Below are positions 19,067 through 30,060 of a stretch of DNA of 64,000 nt, one piece after another. Position numbers and translations under genes: made by a program. The DNA is from Paraburkholderia xenovorans LB400. Its GTDB lineage: Bacteria; Pseudomonadota; Gammaproteobacteria; Burkholderiales; Burkholderiaceae. Under the pieces are notes generated by a model, which had not been told where the DNA came from, did not search any database, and worked only from the letters and a program-made list of their open reading frames with translations. Location: the NCBI RefSeq assembly GCF_000013645.1, contig NC_007952.1:1612001-1676000 (forward strand), read 5' to 3'. Position 1 is the first letter of the stretch. The number at the start of each line of letters is the position of its first letter.

Positions 19067-20326
19067 ATGATGCGCGATCACGCGACGCTTCAGCTCAGCC
19101 CCGAGCCGGCTCCAGACCACGCCGCCAGCCGCGTCACGCAGCCGCGTTTCTGGGAGACGCTGCCGGCACGCTGGAACAGCGATACCGACGACACGCTGGT
19201 GTGCTGCCAGGTTCGCCAGGAAACGCACGACGTAAAGAGCTTTTTGTTTCGCGCACCGTCCGGACGGGCATTCGTGTTCGAGCCGGGGCAGTTCATCACG
19301 CTGGAGCTGGAGATAGACGGCGAGCCGATCAATCGCTGCTATACGATTTCTTCGCCGCCCACGCGTCCGCATACGATCTCGATTACGGTGAAGCGCGTGC
19401 CGGGCGGCAAGGTTTCTAACTGGCTGCACGACAATTTGCACGCGGGCGCCGAGGTTCGTGTGCTTGGGCCCGCGGGCGAATTCACCTGCGCGCGCCACCC
19501 GGCGCGCAAGTTTCTCTTCCTGTCGGCGGGCTCCGGCATCACACCGCTGATGTCGATGAGCCGCGCGCATCATGAACTCGGTGAAGACAGCGACATCGTA
19601 TTCGTGCACAGCGCTCGCACGCCGGACGACATCATCTTCGCACGCGAGCTCGATCTGATCGCGTCGAATCAGGCGCATTTCCGCACCGCGTTTGTTTGCG
19701 AACGCCTCGGCGCACGCACGAACTGGCCTGGCGTGACCGGTTTTCTGACGTTGCCGCTGCTCAAGCTCATTGCGCCGGACTTTCTGGAGCGCGAGATTTT
19801 CATCTGCGGACCCGCGCCGTATATGCAGGCGGTGCGCAAGCTGCTGGACGAGGGCGGTTTCGATCGCCGCCACTATCACGAGGAAAGTTTTTCGTTCGGG
19901 ACGGTCAGCGAAGTGGCTGCGCAATTGACCACCGCGCATGTGGCGGACGCATTGCAGAGCGCGAGCGCGCCGGTGACCGCCGGGAGCTTTACCGAGGCGC
20001 GCGAAGAAGCGGCGGGCTTCACGCCCGCGTCCGCACCAACACCCGCTGACGTCGAAGCCGAAACCCGCTTCAAGGTGAGTTTCGCGAAAAGCCATCGCGA
20101 GATCGAATGCGGCTCCGGCCAGAACGTGCTCGACGCGGCGAAGAAAGCGGGCGTACGGCTGCCCGCGTCGTGTACCCAGGGCATGTGCGGCACCTGCAAG
20201 GTCAAGCTGGTGTCGGGCGAAGTCGCGATGAAACACGCGGGCGGCATTCGCCAGCGCGAGATCGATCAGGGGATGGTGCTGCTATGCTGCAGCAAGCCGT
20301 TGACCGATCTGGTCGTGGATAAGTAA
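19067..20326 (+). CDS. gbcB: Glycine betaine monooxygenase reductase subunit GbcB
   Basis: 419-residue reductase: FAD domain (INRCYTISSPP near residue 85), NAD domain (FLFLSAGSGITPLMSMSRAH near residue 145, IFICGPAPYMQAV near 245), then a C-terminal plant-type 2Fe-2S domain (CTQGMCGTCKVKLVSG, final Cys in LLCCSKP). It passes NADH electrons to the Rieske centre of GbcA. It starts 33 bases after gbcA behind an AGGAG Shine-Dalgarno. Two adjacent ATGs at 19067 and 19070 are equivalent candidates. Confidence 0.93.
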   Translation: MMRDHATLQLSPEPAPDHAASRVTQPRFWETLPARWNSDTDDTLVCCQVRQETHDVKSFLFRAPSGRAFVFEPGQFITLELEIDGEPINRCYTISSPPTRPHTISITVKRVPGGKVSNWLHDNLHAGAEVRVLGPAGEFTCARHPARKFLFLSAGSGITPLMSMSRAHHELGEDSDIVFVHSARTPDDIIFARELDLIASNQAHFRTAFVCERLGARTNWPGVTGFLTLPLLKLIAPDFLEREIFICGPAPYMQAVRKLLDEGGFDRRHYHEESFSFGTVSEVAAQLTTAHVADALQSASAPVTAGSFTEAREEAAGFTPASAPTPADVEAETRFKVSFAKSHREIECGSGQNVLDAAKKAGVRLPASCTQGMCGTCKVKLVSGEVAMKHAGGIRQREIDQGMVLLCCSKPLTDLVVDK

Positions 20327-20461
20327 GACGAGACGCACGGACCCCAGTGGCCGAAGTCGCCTGCGGACAACTGGGTGTCGGAAAACAACGCTACCCGGCA
20401 ATTCTGGCTGGCGATTCTAAATGCTCATTAGGTTGTTTTGACGGCAAACGGGAGAACGGCG

Positions 20462-21319
20462 ATGAGACTGATCAGAAAGATATTCGTGTTGAGCGCTTTG
20501 AGCGCGGCGCTGGCGGCAAGCAGCGTGAGCGTGTCGGCTGATACCAGGCCGACCATCAAGATCGGTTACGTGGAAGGTTGGGACGATAGCGTCGCGACCT
20601 CGAACGTGGCGGCGCGCGTGATCGAAAAACGCCTCGGCTACCAGGTGCAACTCGTGCCGGTCGCGGCCGGCGTGATGTGGCAGGGCGTGGCGCGCGGCGA
20701 CCTCGACGCGACGCTGTCCGCGTGGCTGCCGGTTACGCACGGCGCGTACTGGAACAACTTCAAGGACAAGGTGGTCGACCTCGGTCCGAACTTCAACGAC
20801 GCCAAGATCGGCCTGATCGTGCCGGATAACGCCGACGTGAAGAGCGTGGGCGATCTGGAGGCGAAGAAAACCGAGTTCGGCGGCCGTATTGTCGGTATCG
20901 ACGCCGGTGCTGGCGTGATGCAGAAAACCAGCGAGGCGATCAAGGCCTATGGACTCGACTACACGCTGATGCCGAGTTCGGGCAGCGCGATGACCGCTGA
21001 ACTGGCGCGTTCGGAAGCGGCGAGCAAGCCGATTATCGTCACGGGCTGGAAACCGCACTGGATGTTCGCGAAGTACAAGCTCAAATTCCTCGACGATCCG
21101 AAGAAAGTGTTCGGTGAAGCGGAGCATGTGGATAGCGTCGTGAACCCCGAACTGGAGAAGAAGGCGCCGCCGGTCGTCGCGTTTCTCAAGAAATTCCAGT
21201 GGAAGCCGGGCGAAATCGACAGCGTGATGCTGGCGACACAAAACGGTGAGAAGCCGACCGCCGCCGCCGATGCGTGGATCAGCGCGCATGGTGATCGCGT
21301 GGATAGCTGGGTGAAATGA
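20462..21319 (+). CDS. Periplasmic glycine betaine/choline-type binding protein (OpuAC/CbcX-like)
   Basis: 285 residues from the ATG at 20462, preceded by GGGAGAACGGCG. An N-terminal signal peptide (LSALSAALAASSVSVSADT) is followed by an OpuAC-type quaternary-ammonium-binding domain: IKIGYVEGWDDSVATSNVAA, LSAWLPVTHGAYW and IIVTGWKPHWMFAKYKLKFL supply the aromatic cage tryptophans expected for betaine-like ligands. No permease or ATPase is adjacent, so it must use a core transporter elsewhere, as CbcX/CaiX do with CbcWV in Pseudomonas. Last gene of the forward catabolic block, followed by two hairpins. Confidence 0.85.
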   Translation: MRLIRKIFVLSALSAALAASSVSVSADTRPTIKIGYVEGWDDSVATSNVAARVIEKRLGYQVQLVPVAAGVMWQGVARGDLDATLSAWLPVTHGAYWNNFKDKVVDLGPNFNDAKIGLIVPDNADVKSVGDLEAKKTEFGGRIVGIDAGAGVMQKTSEAIKAYGLDYTLMPSSGSAMTAELARSEAASKPIIVTGWKPHWMFAKYKLKFLDDPKKVFGEAEHVDSVVNPELEKKAPPVVAFLKKFQWKPGEIDSVMLATQNGEKPTAAADAWISAHGDRVDSWVK

Positions 21320-21340
21320 TTCTGTGGTTGCTGTGAACGC

Positions 21341-21365
21341 GTTGCCGCTTCGATAAAGCGGCAAC
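21341..21365. other. Perfect 10-bp hairpin after the betaine-binding protein gene
   Basis: GTTGCCGCTT and AAGCGGCAAC pair perfectly around a 5-base loop, immediately upstream of the terminator at 21374. It has no T-run of its own; it may stabilise the 3' end of the transcript. Confidence 0.55.
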
Positions 21366-21373
21366 GCCCAGAG

Positions 21374-21399
21374 AAAACGCCGCTTTTTAGCGGCGTTTT
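21374..21399. terminator. Bidirectional intrinsic terminator
   Basis: AAAACGCCGC-TTTTTA-GCGGCGTTTT: a 10-bp perfect stem whose A/T outer part gives a U-tract in both directions. It separates the forward operon from the convergent purU gene, four bases from the purU stop. Confidence 0.9.
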
Positions 21400-21402
21400 C
21401 GT

Positions 21403-22278
21403 TTATTGCAGCACAACGGTCCGATCGCCATTGATGAACACCCGCCGCTCGATAAACGCTTTGACCGCGCGCGCTAGGGTGATGCATTCCACGTCGCGCC
21501 CGGTGGCAAGCAGGCGCTCCGGGCTATACGAATGATCGACACGCTCCACCACCTGTTCGATGATCGGACCTTCGTCGAGATCGTCGGTCACGAAGTGCGC
21601 GGTCGCGCCGATCAGCTTGACGCCGCGCGCGTGCGCCTGGTGGTACGGTTTCGCACCCTTGAAGCCCGGCAGAAACGAATGGTGGATATTGATTGCGCGT
21701 GCCGCGAGTGCACGGCTCGTTTCGCCCGACAGAATCTGCATATAGCGCGCGAGAATCATCAACTCCGCACCGGAGGTCTCGAACAGATCGAGCAGGCGCG
21801 CTTCCTGTTGCGGCTTTGTATCGGCCGTGATCGGCAGATGGTGGAAGGGCAGGCCGTGCTGCTGCGCCAGCGGTTCGAGATCGCGATGATTAGAGCCGAT
21901 GCCGACGATATCCATTTTCAGCTCGCCCATGCGCCAGCGGAACAGCAGATCGGCCAGACAGTGCTCGAGTTTCGACACCATGATCAGAACCTTTGGCCGC
22001 GTGTCGACGTCGTGCATGGCCCACGTCATGCGAAAACGTTCGGCGATCGGCTCGAATTCGCGCTTGAGCGCCGCGGCGTGCAGCGTTTCGTGACTGTTGA
22101 CGCCGTGGAACACGCAACGCACGAAGAAGCGCTCGCTGAGGTCATCGTCGAAAACGGTCAGTTCGTCGATATAGCAATGATGCCGGTCGAGAAAGCCGAC
22201 GACGGCGGCAACCTGGCCCGCCGCGCTCGGACACGCGACGGTGAGAACCAGTTGATCGGGACGGGAATCGGCGGACAT
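21403..22278 (-). CDS. purU: Formyltetrahydrofolate deformylase PurU
   Basis: 291 residues from the ATG at 22278, which has a GGAGAG Shine-Dalgarno; the open frame to 22323 is not family-like. It hydrolyses 10-formyl-THF to formate plus THF, balancing folate one-carbon units generated by methyl oxidation here. An ACT-like N-terminal domain (LTVACPSAAGQVAAVVGFLD) precedes a formyltransferase-fold domain with INIHHSFLPGFKGAKPYHQA and GATAHFVTDDLDEGPII, which contain the catalytic His and Asp. PurU is a regular member of betaine/sarcosine catabolic loci. Confidence 0.93.
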   Translation of the reverse strand: MSADSRPDQLVLTVACPSAAGQVAAVVGFLDRHHCYIDELTVFDDDLSERFFVRCVFHGVNSHETLHAAALKREFEPIAERFRMTWAMHDVDTRPKVLIMVSKLEHCLADLLFRWRMGELKMDIVGIGSNHRDLEPLAQQHGLPFHHLPITADTKPQQEARLLDLFETSGAELMILARYMQILSGETSRALAARAINIHHSFLPGFKGAKPYHQAHARGVKLIGATAHFVTDDLDEGPIIEQVVERVDHSYSPERLLATGRDVECITLARAVKAFIERRVFINGDRTVVLQ

Positions 22279-22416
22279 GCACTCTCCACTTGGACGATAG
22301 GGCAATGCCGCGGGGCGCGGCATGCATGATCGCAGTAGAGCAAATCAGGCGAGCGCGCGGATAGAAGCTAAACGCCGTCGCGCTGGAACGGGAACGTCAG
22401 ATGCGTTGAGCGGCGT

Positions 22417-23331
22417 TCATTCGGCGTCGAGTCCGCATTCATCCAGCAACCATTGACGAAAGGCGTTGACCGCGGGGGTTGCCGTCCGCTGTGTGACGAG
22501 CATATAGCCGCGTTCCGTGACGACCGGCGGATCGAACAGTTCCACGAGTTGCCCCGTGGCGAGCAGTTCGTCGACGAGCGGCGCCCAGCCGAGCGCGACG
22601 CCCTGGCCCATGATCGCCGCATGGGCGACGAGCGTGAAGCTGTTGAACGTGATGCCGCGATGCGCGGCGGGCGCCTCCAGTGCGTGCGCGGCGAACCAGT
22701 CGGCCCACGAGAGCCAGCGCGCCGGCTGGGTTGGTTCGAGATGCAGTAGCGGCAACTGCAACAGGTCGGACGGCGTGCGCAATGACGGACGAGCTGCGAC
22801 AAAGGCCGGGCTGCACACCGGCGTGACGCGCTCGGGAAACAGCTTGAGCGCGCCGCGCGCGCTCCAGTCCGCGTGTTCGTCGCCGAATGCAATCGCAATG
22901 TCCGCCTGATCGTGCGAGGGATCGAATACGTTTTGCGACGTGATGATCTTCACGTCCACGTCCGGCATCAGCGCCTTGAACTGCGACAGGCGCGGCATCA
23001 GCCAATAGGTGGCAAAGCCGAAATCCGTGGAGAGCGTGAGGGTTTGCGGCGTGCGCCGCGCGCGGATTTCGGTGGTGGCGAGGCGAATCGTGTCGAGCGC
23101 GTGGCGGACCGCTTCGAACAGACGCAGGCCGTCTTCCGTGAGCGTGACGCCGCGATGGCCGCGCTCGAAAAGCGGCGTGCCCAGCGCTTCTTCAAGCTGC
23201 ACGACGCGCTGGCTGACAGCAGGCTGTGTCGAGCCCAGTTCGCGCGCGGCTGCGGTGAAGCTGGCCAGCCGCGCTGCGGATTCGAACATGGTCAGCGCCT
23301 GCATCGGCGGCAAGCGATCCTGCCTCGACAT
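22417..23331 (-). CDS. LysR-family regulator of choline sulfate utilisation
   Basis: 304 residues. N-terminal winged helix-turn-helix (FTAAARELGSTQPAVSQRVV) and a GcvA-type effector domain (LTLSTDFGFATYWLMPRLSQ near residue 95, GITFNSFTLVAHAAIMGQG near 225). It is divergent from betC with a 171-base shared region, and it matches the usual arrangement of the choline-sulfatase regulator in Burkholderiaceae and rhizobia. Likely ligand is choline sulfate or choline, by inference. A TTAT-N6-ATAA dyad at 23341 sits just upstream of its start. Confidence 0.85.
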   Translation of the reverse strand: MSRQDRLPPMQALTMFESAARLASFTAAARELGSTQPAVSQRVVQLEEALGTPLFERGHRGVTLTEDGLRLFEAVRHALDTIRLATTEIRARRTPQTLTLSTDFGFATYWLMPRLSQFKALMPDVDVKIITSQNVFDPSHDQADIAIAFGDEHADWSARGALKLFPERVTPVCSPAFVAARPSLRTPSDLLQLPLLHLEPTQPARWLSWADWFAAHALEAPAAHRGITFNSFTLVAHAAIMGQGVALGWAPLVDELLATGQLVELFDPPVVTERGYMLVTQRTATPAVNAFRQWLLDECGLDAE

Positions 23332-23340
23332 AACACCCCC

Positions 23341-23354
23341 TTATAGGCACATAA
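23341..23354. promoter_or_regulatory. Candidate LysR-type box
   Basis: TTATAGGCACATAA, a TTAT-N6-ATAA dyad that includes a T-N11-A pattern, 10 bases upstream of the LysR gene and 149 bases upstream of betC. Position fits autoregulation; the assignment is inferential. Confidence 0.4.
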
Positions 23355-23502
23355 CGAATTGCCGTCTTCACAGTGGCGAATTGAACGGCAATAGTGGTCC
23401 GCATGACGGGCCCGGCATGCTGGCCGCCCGTTCGCCGTTGCAACTGATAACTGATCACACCATCTGCACCGACACTTGCGATTCTATTCGAGGCACGCAC
23501 TC

Positions 23503-25050
23503 ATGCTTGAGACCAAAAAGAATATTCTTATCCTGATGGCAGACCAGATGACGCCGTTCGCACTAGCCGCGTACGGACACCGTCTGACGAAAACCCCCAA
23601 TCTGGATCGCCTCGCGAAACAAGGCGTGGTATTCGAATCGGCCTACTGCGCCAGTCCGCTGTGTGCGCCTTCGCGGTTTTCTTTTCTGTCGGGCAAGTTG
23701 CCTTCGGCAATCGGCGCCTATGACAATGCAGCGGAGTTTCCGTCGCAAACGCTGACCTTCGCACATTATCTTCGCGCAGAAGGATATCGCACCATTCTGT
23801 CCGGCAAGATGCATTTCTGCGGCGCCGATCAGTTGCATGGTTTCGAGGAGCGGCTCACCACGGACATCTATCCGGCCGACTTCGGCTGGACGCCCGACTG
23901 GGAGCATTTTGAAACACGCCCCACGTGGTATCACAACATGAGTTCCGTGATCGACGCCGGCCCGTGCGTGCGTACCAACCAGCTCGACTTCGACGACGAA
24001 GTCACGTTCACGACTCGCCAGAAACTCTTCGATATCGCACGCGAACGTCATGCGGGAAAGGATGCGCGGCCGTTCTGCCTGGTCGCCTCGCTGACGCATC
24101 CGCACGATCCCTACGCGATTCCGCAAAAGTATTGGGACATGTATCGCGACGAAGAGATCGACATGCCCGCGTTTCGCGATTCGTTCGAAGACGCCGACCC
24201 GCACTCGAAGCGCCTGCGCCATGTCTGCGAAACCGACCGCACGCCGCCCACCGATCAGCAGATCCGCAATGCGCGCCGCGCGTATTACGGCGCGATCTCC
24301 TACGTCGACGATCAGTTCGGCGCGATCCTCGAAGCGCTCGAACAATCCGGCCTCGCGAAAGACACTGTGATCGTGGTGACTTCCGATCACGGCGAGATGC
24401 TCGGCGAGCGCGGGCTCTGGTACAAGATGACCTTCTTCGAAGGCGGTTGCCGCGTTCCGCTGATCGTGCACGCACCGCAGCAATTCGACGCGCATCGCGT
24501 AGAGGCGAGCGTCTCGCATCTCGATCTGCTGCCCACGCTGGTCGAGTTGGCACGCGGCGAACAACCGGCCGTGTGGCCCGATTCGCTCGACGGACAAAGC
24601 CTTGTTCCGCATCTTATGAGCGGGCAAGGCGGGCAAGGCGGCCATGACGAAGCGATCGGCGAATATCTGGCCGAAGGGGCCATTGCGCCGATCGTGATGT
24701 TGCGGCGCGGCCGCTTCAAGTTCATTCACACACCGGCCGATCCGGATCAACTCTACGATGTCGCCGCAGACCCGCTGGAACGCGAGAACCTTGCCGCGCG
24801 CAGCGAATACGCGTCACAGGTCACGGCTTTCCGTGAGGAGATCGCGCAACGCTGGGATCTCGCCGCGCTGCACCACGAAGTGCTGCAAAGCCAGCGGCGC
24901 CGTCATTTTCATTTTGCCTCCACGACGCAGGGCGTGGTCGCGTCATGGGACTGGCAGCCGCACGTGGATGCGAGCCAGCGTTACATGCGCAATCACATCG
25001 ATCTGGATTCGCTCGAAGCGATGGCGCGCTTTCCCGCCGTCGTGCGTTGA
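23503..25050 (+). CDS. betC: Choline-sulfatase BetC
   Basis: 515-residue type I sulfatase that hydrolyses choline-O-sulfate to choline and sulfate, linking osmolyte use to sulfur supply. C54 in the motif CAPSRFSFLSG is the residue converted to formylglycine. ILILMADQMTPFALAAYG supplies metal ligands and VVTSDHGEMLGERGLWYKMT is the second sulfatase signature. The C-terminal extension (MARFPAVV end) is typical of choline sulfatases. I chose the ATG at 23503; an in-frame start at 23476 would add nine unlike residues. No signal peptide, hence cytoplasmic. No formylglycine-generating enzyme gene is in the window. Confidence 0.95.
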   Translation: MLETKKNILILMADQMTPFALAAYGHRLTKTPNLDRLAKQGVVFESAYCASPLCAPSRFSFLSGKLPSAIGAYDNAAEFPSQTLTFAHYLRAEGYRTILSGKMHFCGADQLHGFEERLTTDIYPADFGWTPDWEHFETRPTWYHNMSSVIDAGPCVRTNQLDFDDEVTFTTRQKLFDIARERHAGKDARPFCLVASLTHPHDPYAIPQKYWDMYRDEEIDMPAFRDSFEDADPHSKRLRHVCETDRTPPTDQQIRNARRAYYGAISYVDDQFGAILEALEQSGLAKDTVIVVTSDHGEMLGERGLWYKMTFFEGGCRVPLIVHAPQQFDAHRVEASVSHLDLLPTLVELARGEQPAVWPDSLDGQSLVPHLMSGQGGQGGHDEAIGEYLAEGAIAPIVMLRRGRFKFIHTPADPDQLYDVAADPLERENLAARSEYASQVTAFREEIAQRWDLAALHHEVLQSQRRRHFHFASTTQGVVASWDWQPHVDASQRYMRNHIDLDSLEAMARFPAVVR

Positions 25051-25101
25051 TCCTCGCACTGCTAATCATGCAACCCACCTCACGAACAGGAAGCCGACAC
25101 A

Positions 25102-26052
25102 ATGAAAAAGATCTTCAAACAGGCGATAACCGGCGCCGCGCTGCTTTGCGCGTCGGCCACTTTCACCTACGCCGCCGAACCGCAGTCATGCTCGCAGGTC
25201 AACATGGCGGGGCCCGGATGGACCGACATCGACGCCACCAATGCGATGACCGGCGTACTGTTGAAAGCGCTCGGCTATAAGCAGAACGTGGCGAACCTGT
25301 CCGTGCCGATCACCTACCAGGGTTTGAAGAAAGGCCAGATCGACGTGTTTCTCGGCAACTGGATGCCGGCGCAGGCACCGCTCGTCAAACCGTTCGAAGA
25401 GGAAAAGTCGATCGAGGTGGTGCATCCGAATCTGACCAACGCCAAGTTCACGCTCGCCGTGCCCGACTATGTGGCCGCCGCCGGCATTCATTCTTTCGCG
25501 GATCTGGCAAAGAATGCGGACAGATTCGACAGCAAGATCTATGGCATCGAGCCTGGCGCGCCGGCTAATCAGAACATCAGGAAGATGGTCGACGACAAGG
25601 CGTTCGGCCTCGGCAACTGGAAGCTCGTCGAGTCGAGCGAGACCGGCATGCTCACGCAGGTGGAGCGCGCGGTGCGCGAGAAGAAGTGGATTGTCTTTCT
25701 CGCGTGGGAGCCGCATTTGATGAACACGAAGTTCAAGCTCACCTATCTGGACGGCGGCGACAAGTACTTCGGGCCCAACTACGGCGGTGCCACGGTCAAT
25801 ACGGTGGCGCGTAGCGGCTATGCCGGGCAGTGCCCGAATCTCGGGCGGCTCTTCAGTCAACTCACCTTCAATGTCGATCTGGAAAACGGCGTGATTACCG
25901 AAGTACTCGAAAAGAAGACTGCCGTGGATGCAGCCGCGACGCAAGCACTCAAAAGTCACCCCGAGTTGTTGAAGTCCTGGCTCGACGGCGTGACCACGGC
26001 CAGCGGCGCCAATGGCCTGCAAGCCGTGCAAACCGCACTCGGCGTGAAATAA
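25102..26052 (+). CDS. choX: Choline ABC transporter periplasmic binding protein ChoX
   Basis: 316 residues with a Sec signal peptide (GAALLCASATFTYAAEPQ). An OpuAC-type fold with ChoX features follows: VNMAGPGWTDIDATNAMTGV, FLGNWMPAQAPLVKPFEEE and FLAWEPHLMNTKFKLTYLDG contribute the aromatic box for the choline headgroup. An additional Cys pair (CSQV, QCPN) is typical. It lies 51 bases after betC and is likely co-transcribed, so it supplies choline or its sulfate ester. ChoW and ChoV partners are absent here. Confidence 0.9.
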   Translation: MKKIFKQAITGAALLCASATFTYAAEPQSCSQVNMAGPGWTDIDATNAMTGVLLKALGYKQNVANLSVPITYQGLKKGQIDVFLGNWMPAQAPLVKPFEEEKSIEVVHPNLTNAKFTLAVPDYVAAAGIHSFADLAKNADRFDSKIYGIEPGAPANQNIRKMVDDKAFGLGNWKLVESSETGMLTQVERAVREKKWIVFLAWEPHLMNTKFKLTYLDGGDKYFGPNYGGATVNTVARSGYAGQCPNLGRLFSQLTFNVDLENGVITEVLEKKTAVDAAATQALKSHPELLKSWLDGVTTASGANGLQAVQTALGVK

Positions 26053-26319
26053 CAGCGTATTCCTAACAATGAGGTCGCCGGGCGACAGATTTATGTCGCA
26101 TCCGGTCGAATCCCCGTCAATCTGGACTCGTATTCTTGATCCGGCGATGTAGGGCGACTGGTCATTGCATGCATCGCGAATAGTCTCAATCCGTTTTAGT
26201 CGGTCTCAACCGGTTTCGAACTGCCCGTCATGCGAGAAGCGCCGCGCGTTGTTTTACAGCGCGCAGCAGGGATCGCTTTATCCAACGAAATAAGCAGGTA
26301 AAGAGCAGGGGAGAATTAG

Positions 26320-27468
26320 ATGAAGAAGAGCAATGCCGTCAGCCTTTCCGGACTCGCTATCGCGGCAAGCACCGTATTCGCGCCGACAGCGGCCCATGCA
26401 CAAAGCAGCGTCACACTGTATGGCATTCTGGATGCCGGTATCACCTACGTGAACAATGCCGGTGGTGCCCACCAGTTCAAATTCGACGATGGTATTTCGT
26501 ACGGCAACCGGATCGGCTTCAAGGGCGTGGAAGATCTCGGCGGCGGCTTGCAGGCCGTGTTCGTACTCGAATCGGGTTTTCACGTAGGCAACGGGCAGTA
26601 TGCATTCGGTGGCGCCGAGTTCGGCCGCCAGGCGTATGTCGGCTTGAAGAACAACTGGGGTACGCTCTCGCTAGGTAACCAGCTCGACATGACCGAAGAG
26701 TTTGTCTACCTCTATAACATCTCGGCATGGGCGAGCGGCTACGCGATCCATCAAGGGGACTTCGACCGCATGAACGGCGACCGGCTGCCGAATTCAGTCA
26801 AGTTTCTCTCCAACGACTATGCCGGTTTTTCGTTCGGCGGCATGTATTCGTTCGGCAATACGGCTGGCGACTTCCACAACAAGAGCGCCTGGAGCGTGGG
26901 CGCGCGTTACGAGCACAGCGCGTTCAACATGGGCGCGGCCTATACGCAGTTGAACAATCCGTACGGCATCTACGCATTCGACCCGTACGCGATGATCGGC
27001 ACGCGCACGTTCCTCGGCAAGCCGACCGTTTCCGTCGATCCGGCAACCGGCGCGGTGACCGACCTGTATAGCTCGTCGTCGTTCCCGGTCGACAGGCAGG
27101 GGGCGTTTGCAGTGGGCGCGGCCTACACGATCGGCAAGGTCATGCTGAGCGGTGACTTCACCTACACGACGATCAAGGGCCTCGGCGAGACCTCGCATAT
27201 GCAGGTCTATGAAGCGGGTGCCTCTTATACCTTCACTCCCGCATTGATGCTGTACGGCGGTTATCAGCACACGCGATTCGAAGGGAACCACTGGAACCAG
27301 GGTTCGCTCGGGCTGCATTACCTGCTGTCCAAGCGCACGGACGTCTATATTTCCGGCGACTATCTGCGAGCTTCAGATGGCGTGAACGCGGTGATCGGCT
27401 ACAGCTTCACACCGTCCACCTCGAATACGCAGACCGATGTGCGGATCGGCATGCGGCATTCGTTCTGA
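26320..27468 (+). CDS. Gram-negative outer-membrane porin (OmpC-like, Burkholderiaceae type)
   Basis: 382-residue trimeric beta-barrel porin. Signal peptide ends after TAAHAQSSVTLYGILDAGIT, the standard start of mature Burkholderiales porins. Beta-strand alternation runs throughout, loop motif YVGLKNNWGTLSLGNQLD is conserved and the last residue is Phe (IGMRHSF), required for barrel assembly. The 267-base region upstream of the gene contains no other gene; it may hold its promoter. The porin may aid uptake of quaternary amines, inferred only from position next to choX. Confidence 0.93.
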   Translation: MKKSNAVSLSGLAIAASTVFAPTAAHAQSSVTLYGILDAGITYVNNAGGAHQFKFDDGISYGNRIGFKGVEDLGGGLQAVFVLESGFHVGNGQYAFGGAEFGRQAYVGLKNNWGTLSLGNQLDMTEEFVYLYNISAWASGYAIHQGDFDRMNGDRLPNSVKFLSNDYAGFSFGGMYSFGNTAGDFHNKSAWSVGARYEHSAFNMGAAYTQLNNPYGIYAFDPYAMIGTRTFLGKPTVSVDPATGAVTDLYSSSSFPVDRQGAFAVGAAYTIGKVMLSGDFTYTTIKGLGETSHMQVYEAGASYTFTPALMLYGGYQHTRFEGNHWNQGSLGLHYLLSKRTDVYISGDYLRASDGVNAVIGYSFTPSTSNTQTDVRIGMRHSF

Positions 27469-27589
27469 CGGGCATTAGCCGGGGCAGTTGCTACCGGTCC
27501 GCGTGCCGGTGCCGGGTGTGGACGCGCCACTGGATCTCTGAGGGAGGAACGATAGTGCGGCCAACGTCACGCGCGCGGCGTTAGTGCGG

Positions 27590-27826
27590 TCAGTGAGCCG
27601 ACTCGCGGAGCTCGGCGCCCGAAGCGCTCGACAGGCCGCGCAACGCCCGATCGCCATCGCTACGGGCCGCCGCCTCGACCGCGAAGGTTTCCTTGCTGAA
27701 TGCAACCAGCTTGAATCCGGATCCCGCCGCGCGCGGCGTGGTGATACCCCAATGCCAGCCGCCATCCTGCTCGAATACATGCAGAACAGCCGTGTTTGGC
27801 GCGTGTAAAGCCTCATAAGTCGTCAT
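27590..27826 (-). CDS. Small hypothetical protein (78 aa)
   Basis: 78 residues beginning MTTYEALHAPNTAVLHVFEQ, with DGGWHWGITTPRAAGSGF in the middle. I chose the ATG at 27826 because it follows a strong CGGAGGAAT Shine-Dalgarno; the open frame further upstream to 27910 lacks one. No signal, membrane segment or recognised domain. It lies downstream of groEL on the same strand, but a strong terminator-like hairpin (28006-28044) intervenes, so it probably has its own promoter. Function unknown. Confidence 0.6.
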   Translation of the reverse strand: MTTYEALHAPNTAVLHVFEQDGGWHWGITTPRAAGSGFKLVAFSKETFAVEAAARSDGDRALRGLSSASGAELRESAH

Positions 27827-28005
27827 GGCACATTCCTCCGTCACAGCACGACCGTGAGTGCAAATTGCAGACTCCTGATTGGAGTTTAGCCGCATTTTGC
27901 TGCACCGCAATATCTAGTTTGTTGCAGAAACGTTGAATTAGTCTGCGGAGCCATAGCCGGCGGGGATGTGCGCGCGCGCCAAACCCGTAAGAAAAAGCAC
28001 CACGG

Positions 28006-28044
28006 CACGGGCCGGCTCGCTTTTACAGCGAATGCCGGCCCGTG
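28006..28044 (-). terminator. Terminator-like hairpin after groEL
   Basis: Perfect 11-bp arms CACGGGCCGGC / GCCGGCCCGTG with further pairing inside the 17-base loop (TCGC/GCGA). On the minus strand a T5 run follows about nine bases later (27992-27996). It lies 43 bases after the groEL stop. Confidence 0.65.
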
Positions 28045-28087
28045 TTGCTGCGTCAACCGCCTGGTGTCTGGCGGGAGAGGAGGGTTG

Positions 28088-29728
<1,641 letters not shown>

Positions 29729-29746
29729 GATTTGACGCTCCGTTCG

Positions 29747-30037
29747 TTATTGAGTGACGACCGCGACCACATCTTCTTCGCGCAGCACGAGCAGTTCGTT
29801 GCCGTCGACTTTGACCGACTGCCCGGCGTATTTGCCGAACAGCACGCGTTCACCGACTTTCAGATCGGGCTCGATGCGTTTGCCGTCGCTATCGCGCCTG
29901 CCCGGACCGATGGCGATCACTTCGCCCTGGTCGGGCTTTTCCGCGGCGCTTTCGGGAATGACGATGCCTGAAGCGGTTTTGGTCTCCTGGTCGAGGCGCT
30001 TGACGATCAGGCGGTCATGCAAGGGACGTAGGCTCAT
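29747..30037 (-). CDS. groES: Co-chaperonin GroES (accessory copy)
   Basis: 96-residue GroES beginning MSLRPLHDRLIVKRLDQETK, with the mobile loop TASGIVIPESAAEKPDQGEV and the roof region; normal length. I chose the ATG at 30037: the longer frame to 30166 crosses the CIRCE operator and promoter and cannot be coding. First gene of the groES-groEL operon. Confidence 0.95.
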   Translation of the reverse strand: MSLRPLHDRLIVKRLDQETKTASGIVIPESAAEKPDQGEVIAIGPGRRDSDGKRIEPDLKVGERVLFGKYAGQSVKVDGNELLVLREEDVVAVVTQ

Positions 30038-30060
30038 GATTCGATTTCCACGGTTGATTT

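Noticed and set aside
17291..20236. 981-codon minus-strand frame opposite gbcA/gbcB
   Set aside because: Runs through GbcA and GbcB, whose Rieske and 2Fe-2S motifs are intact; shadow frame.
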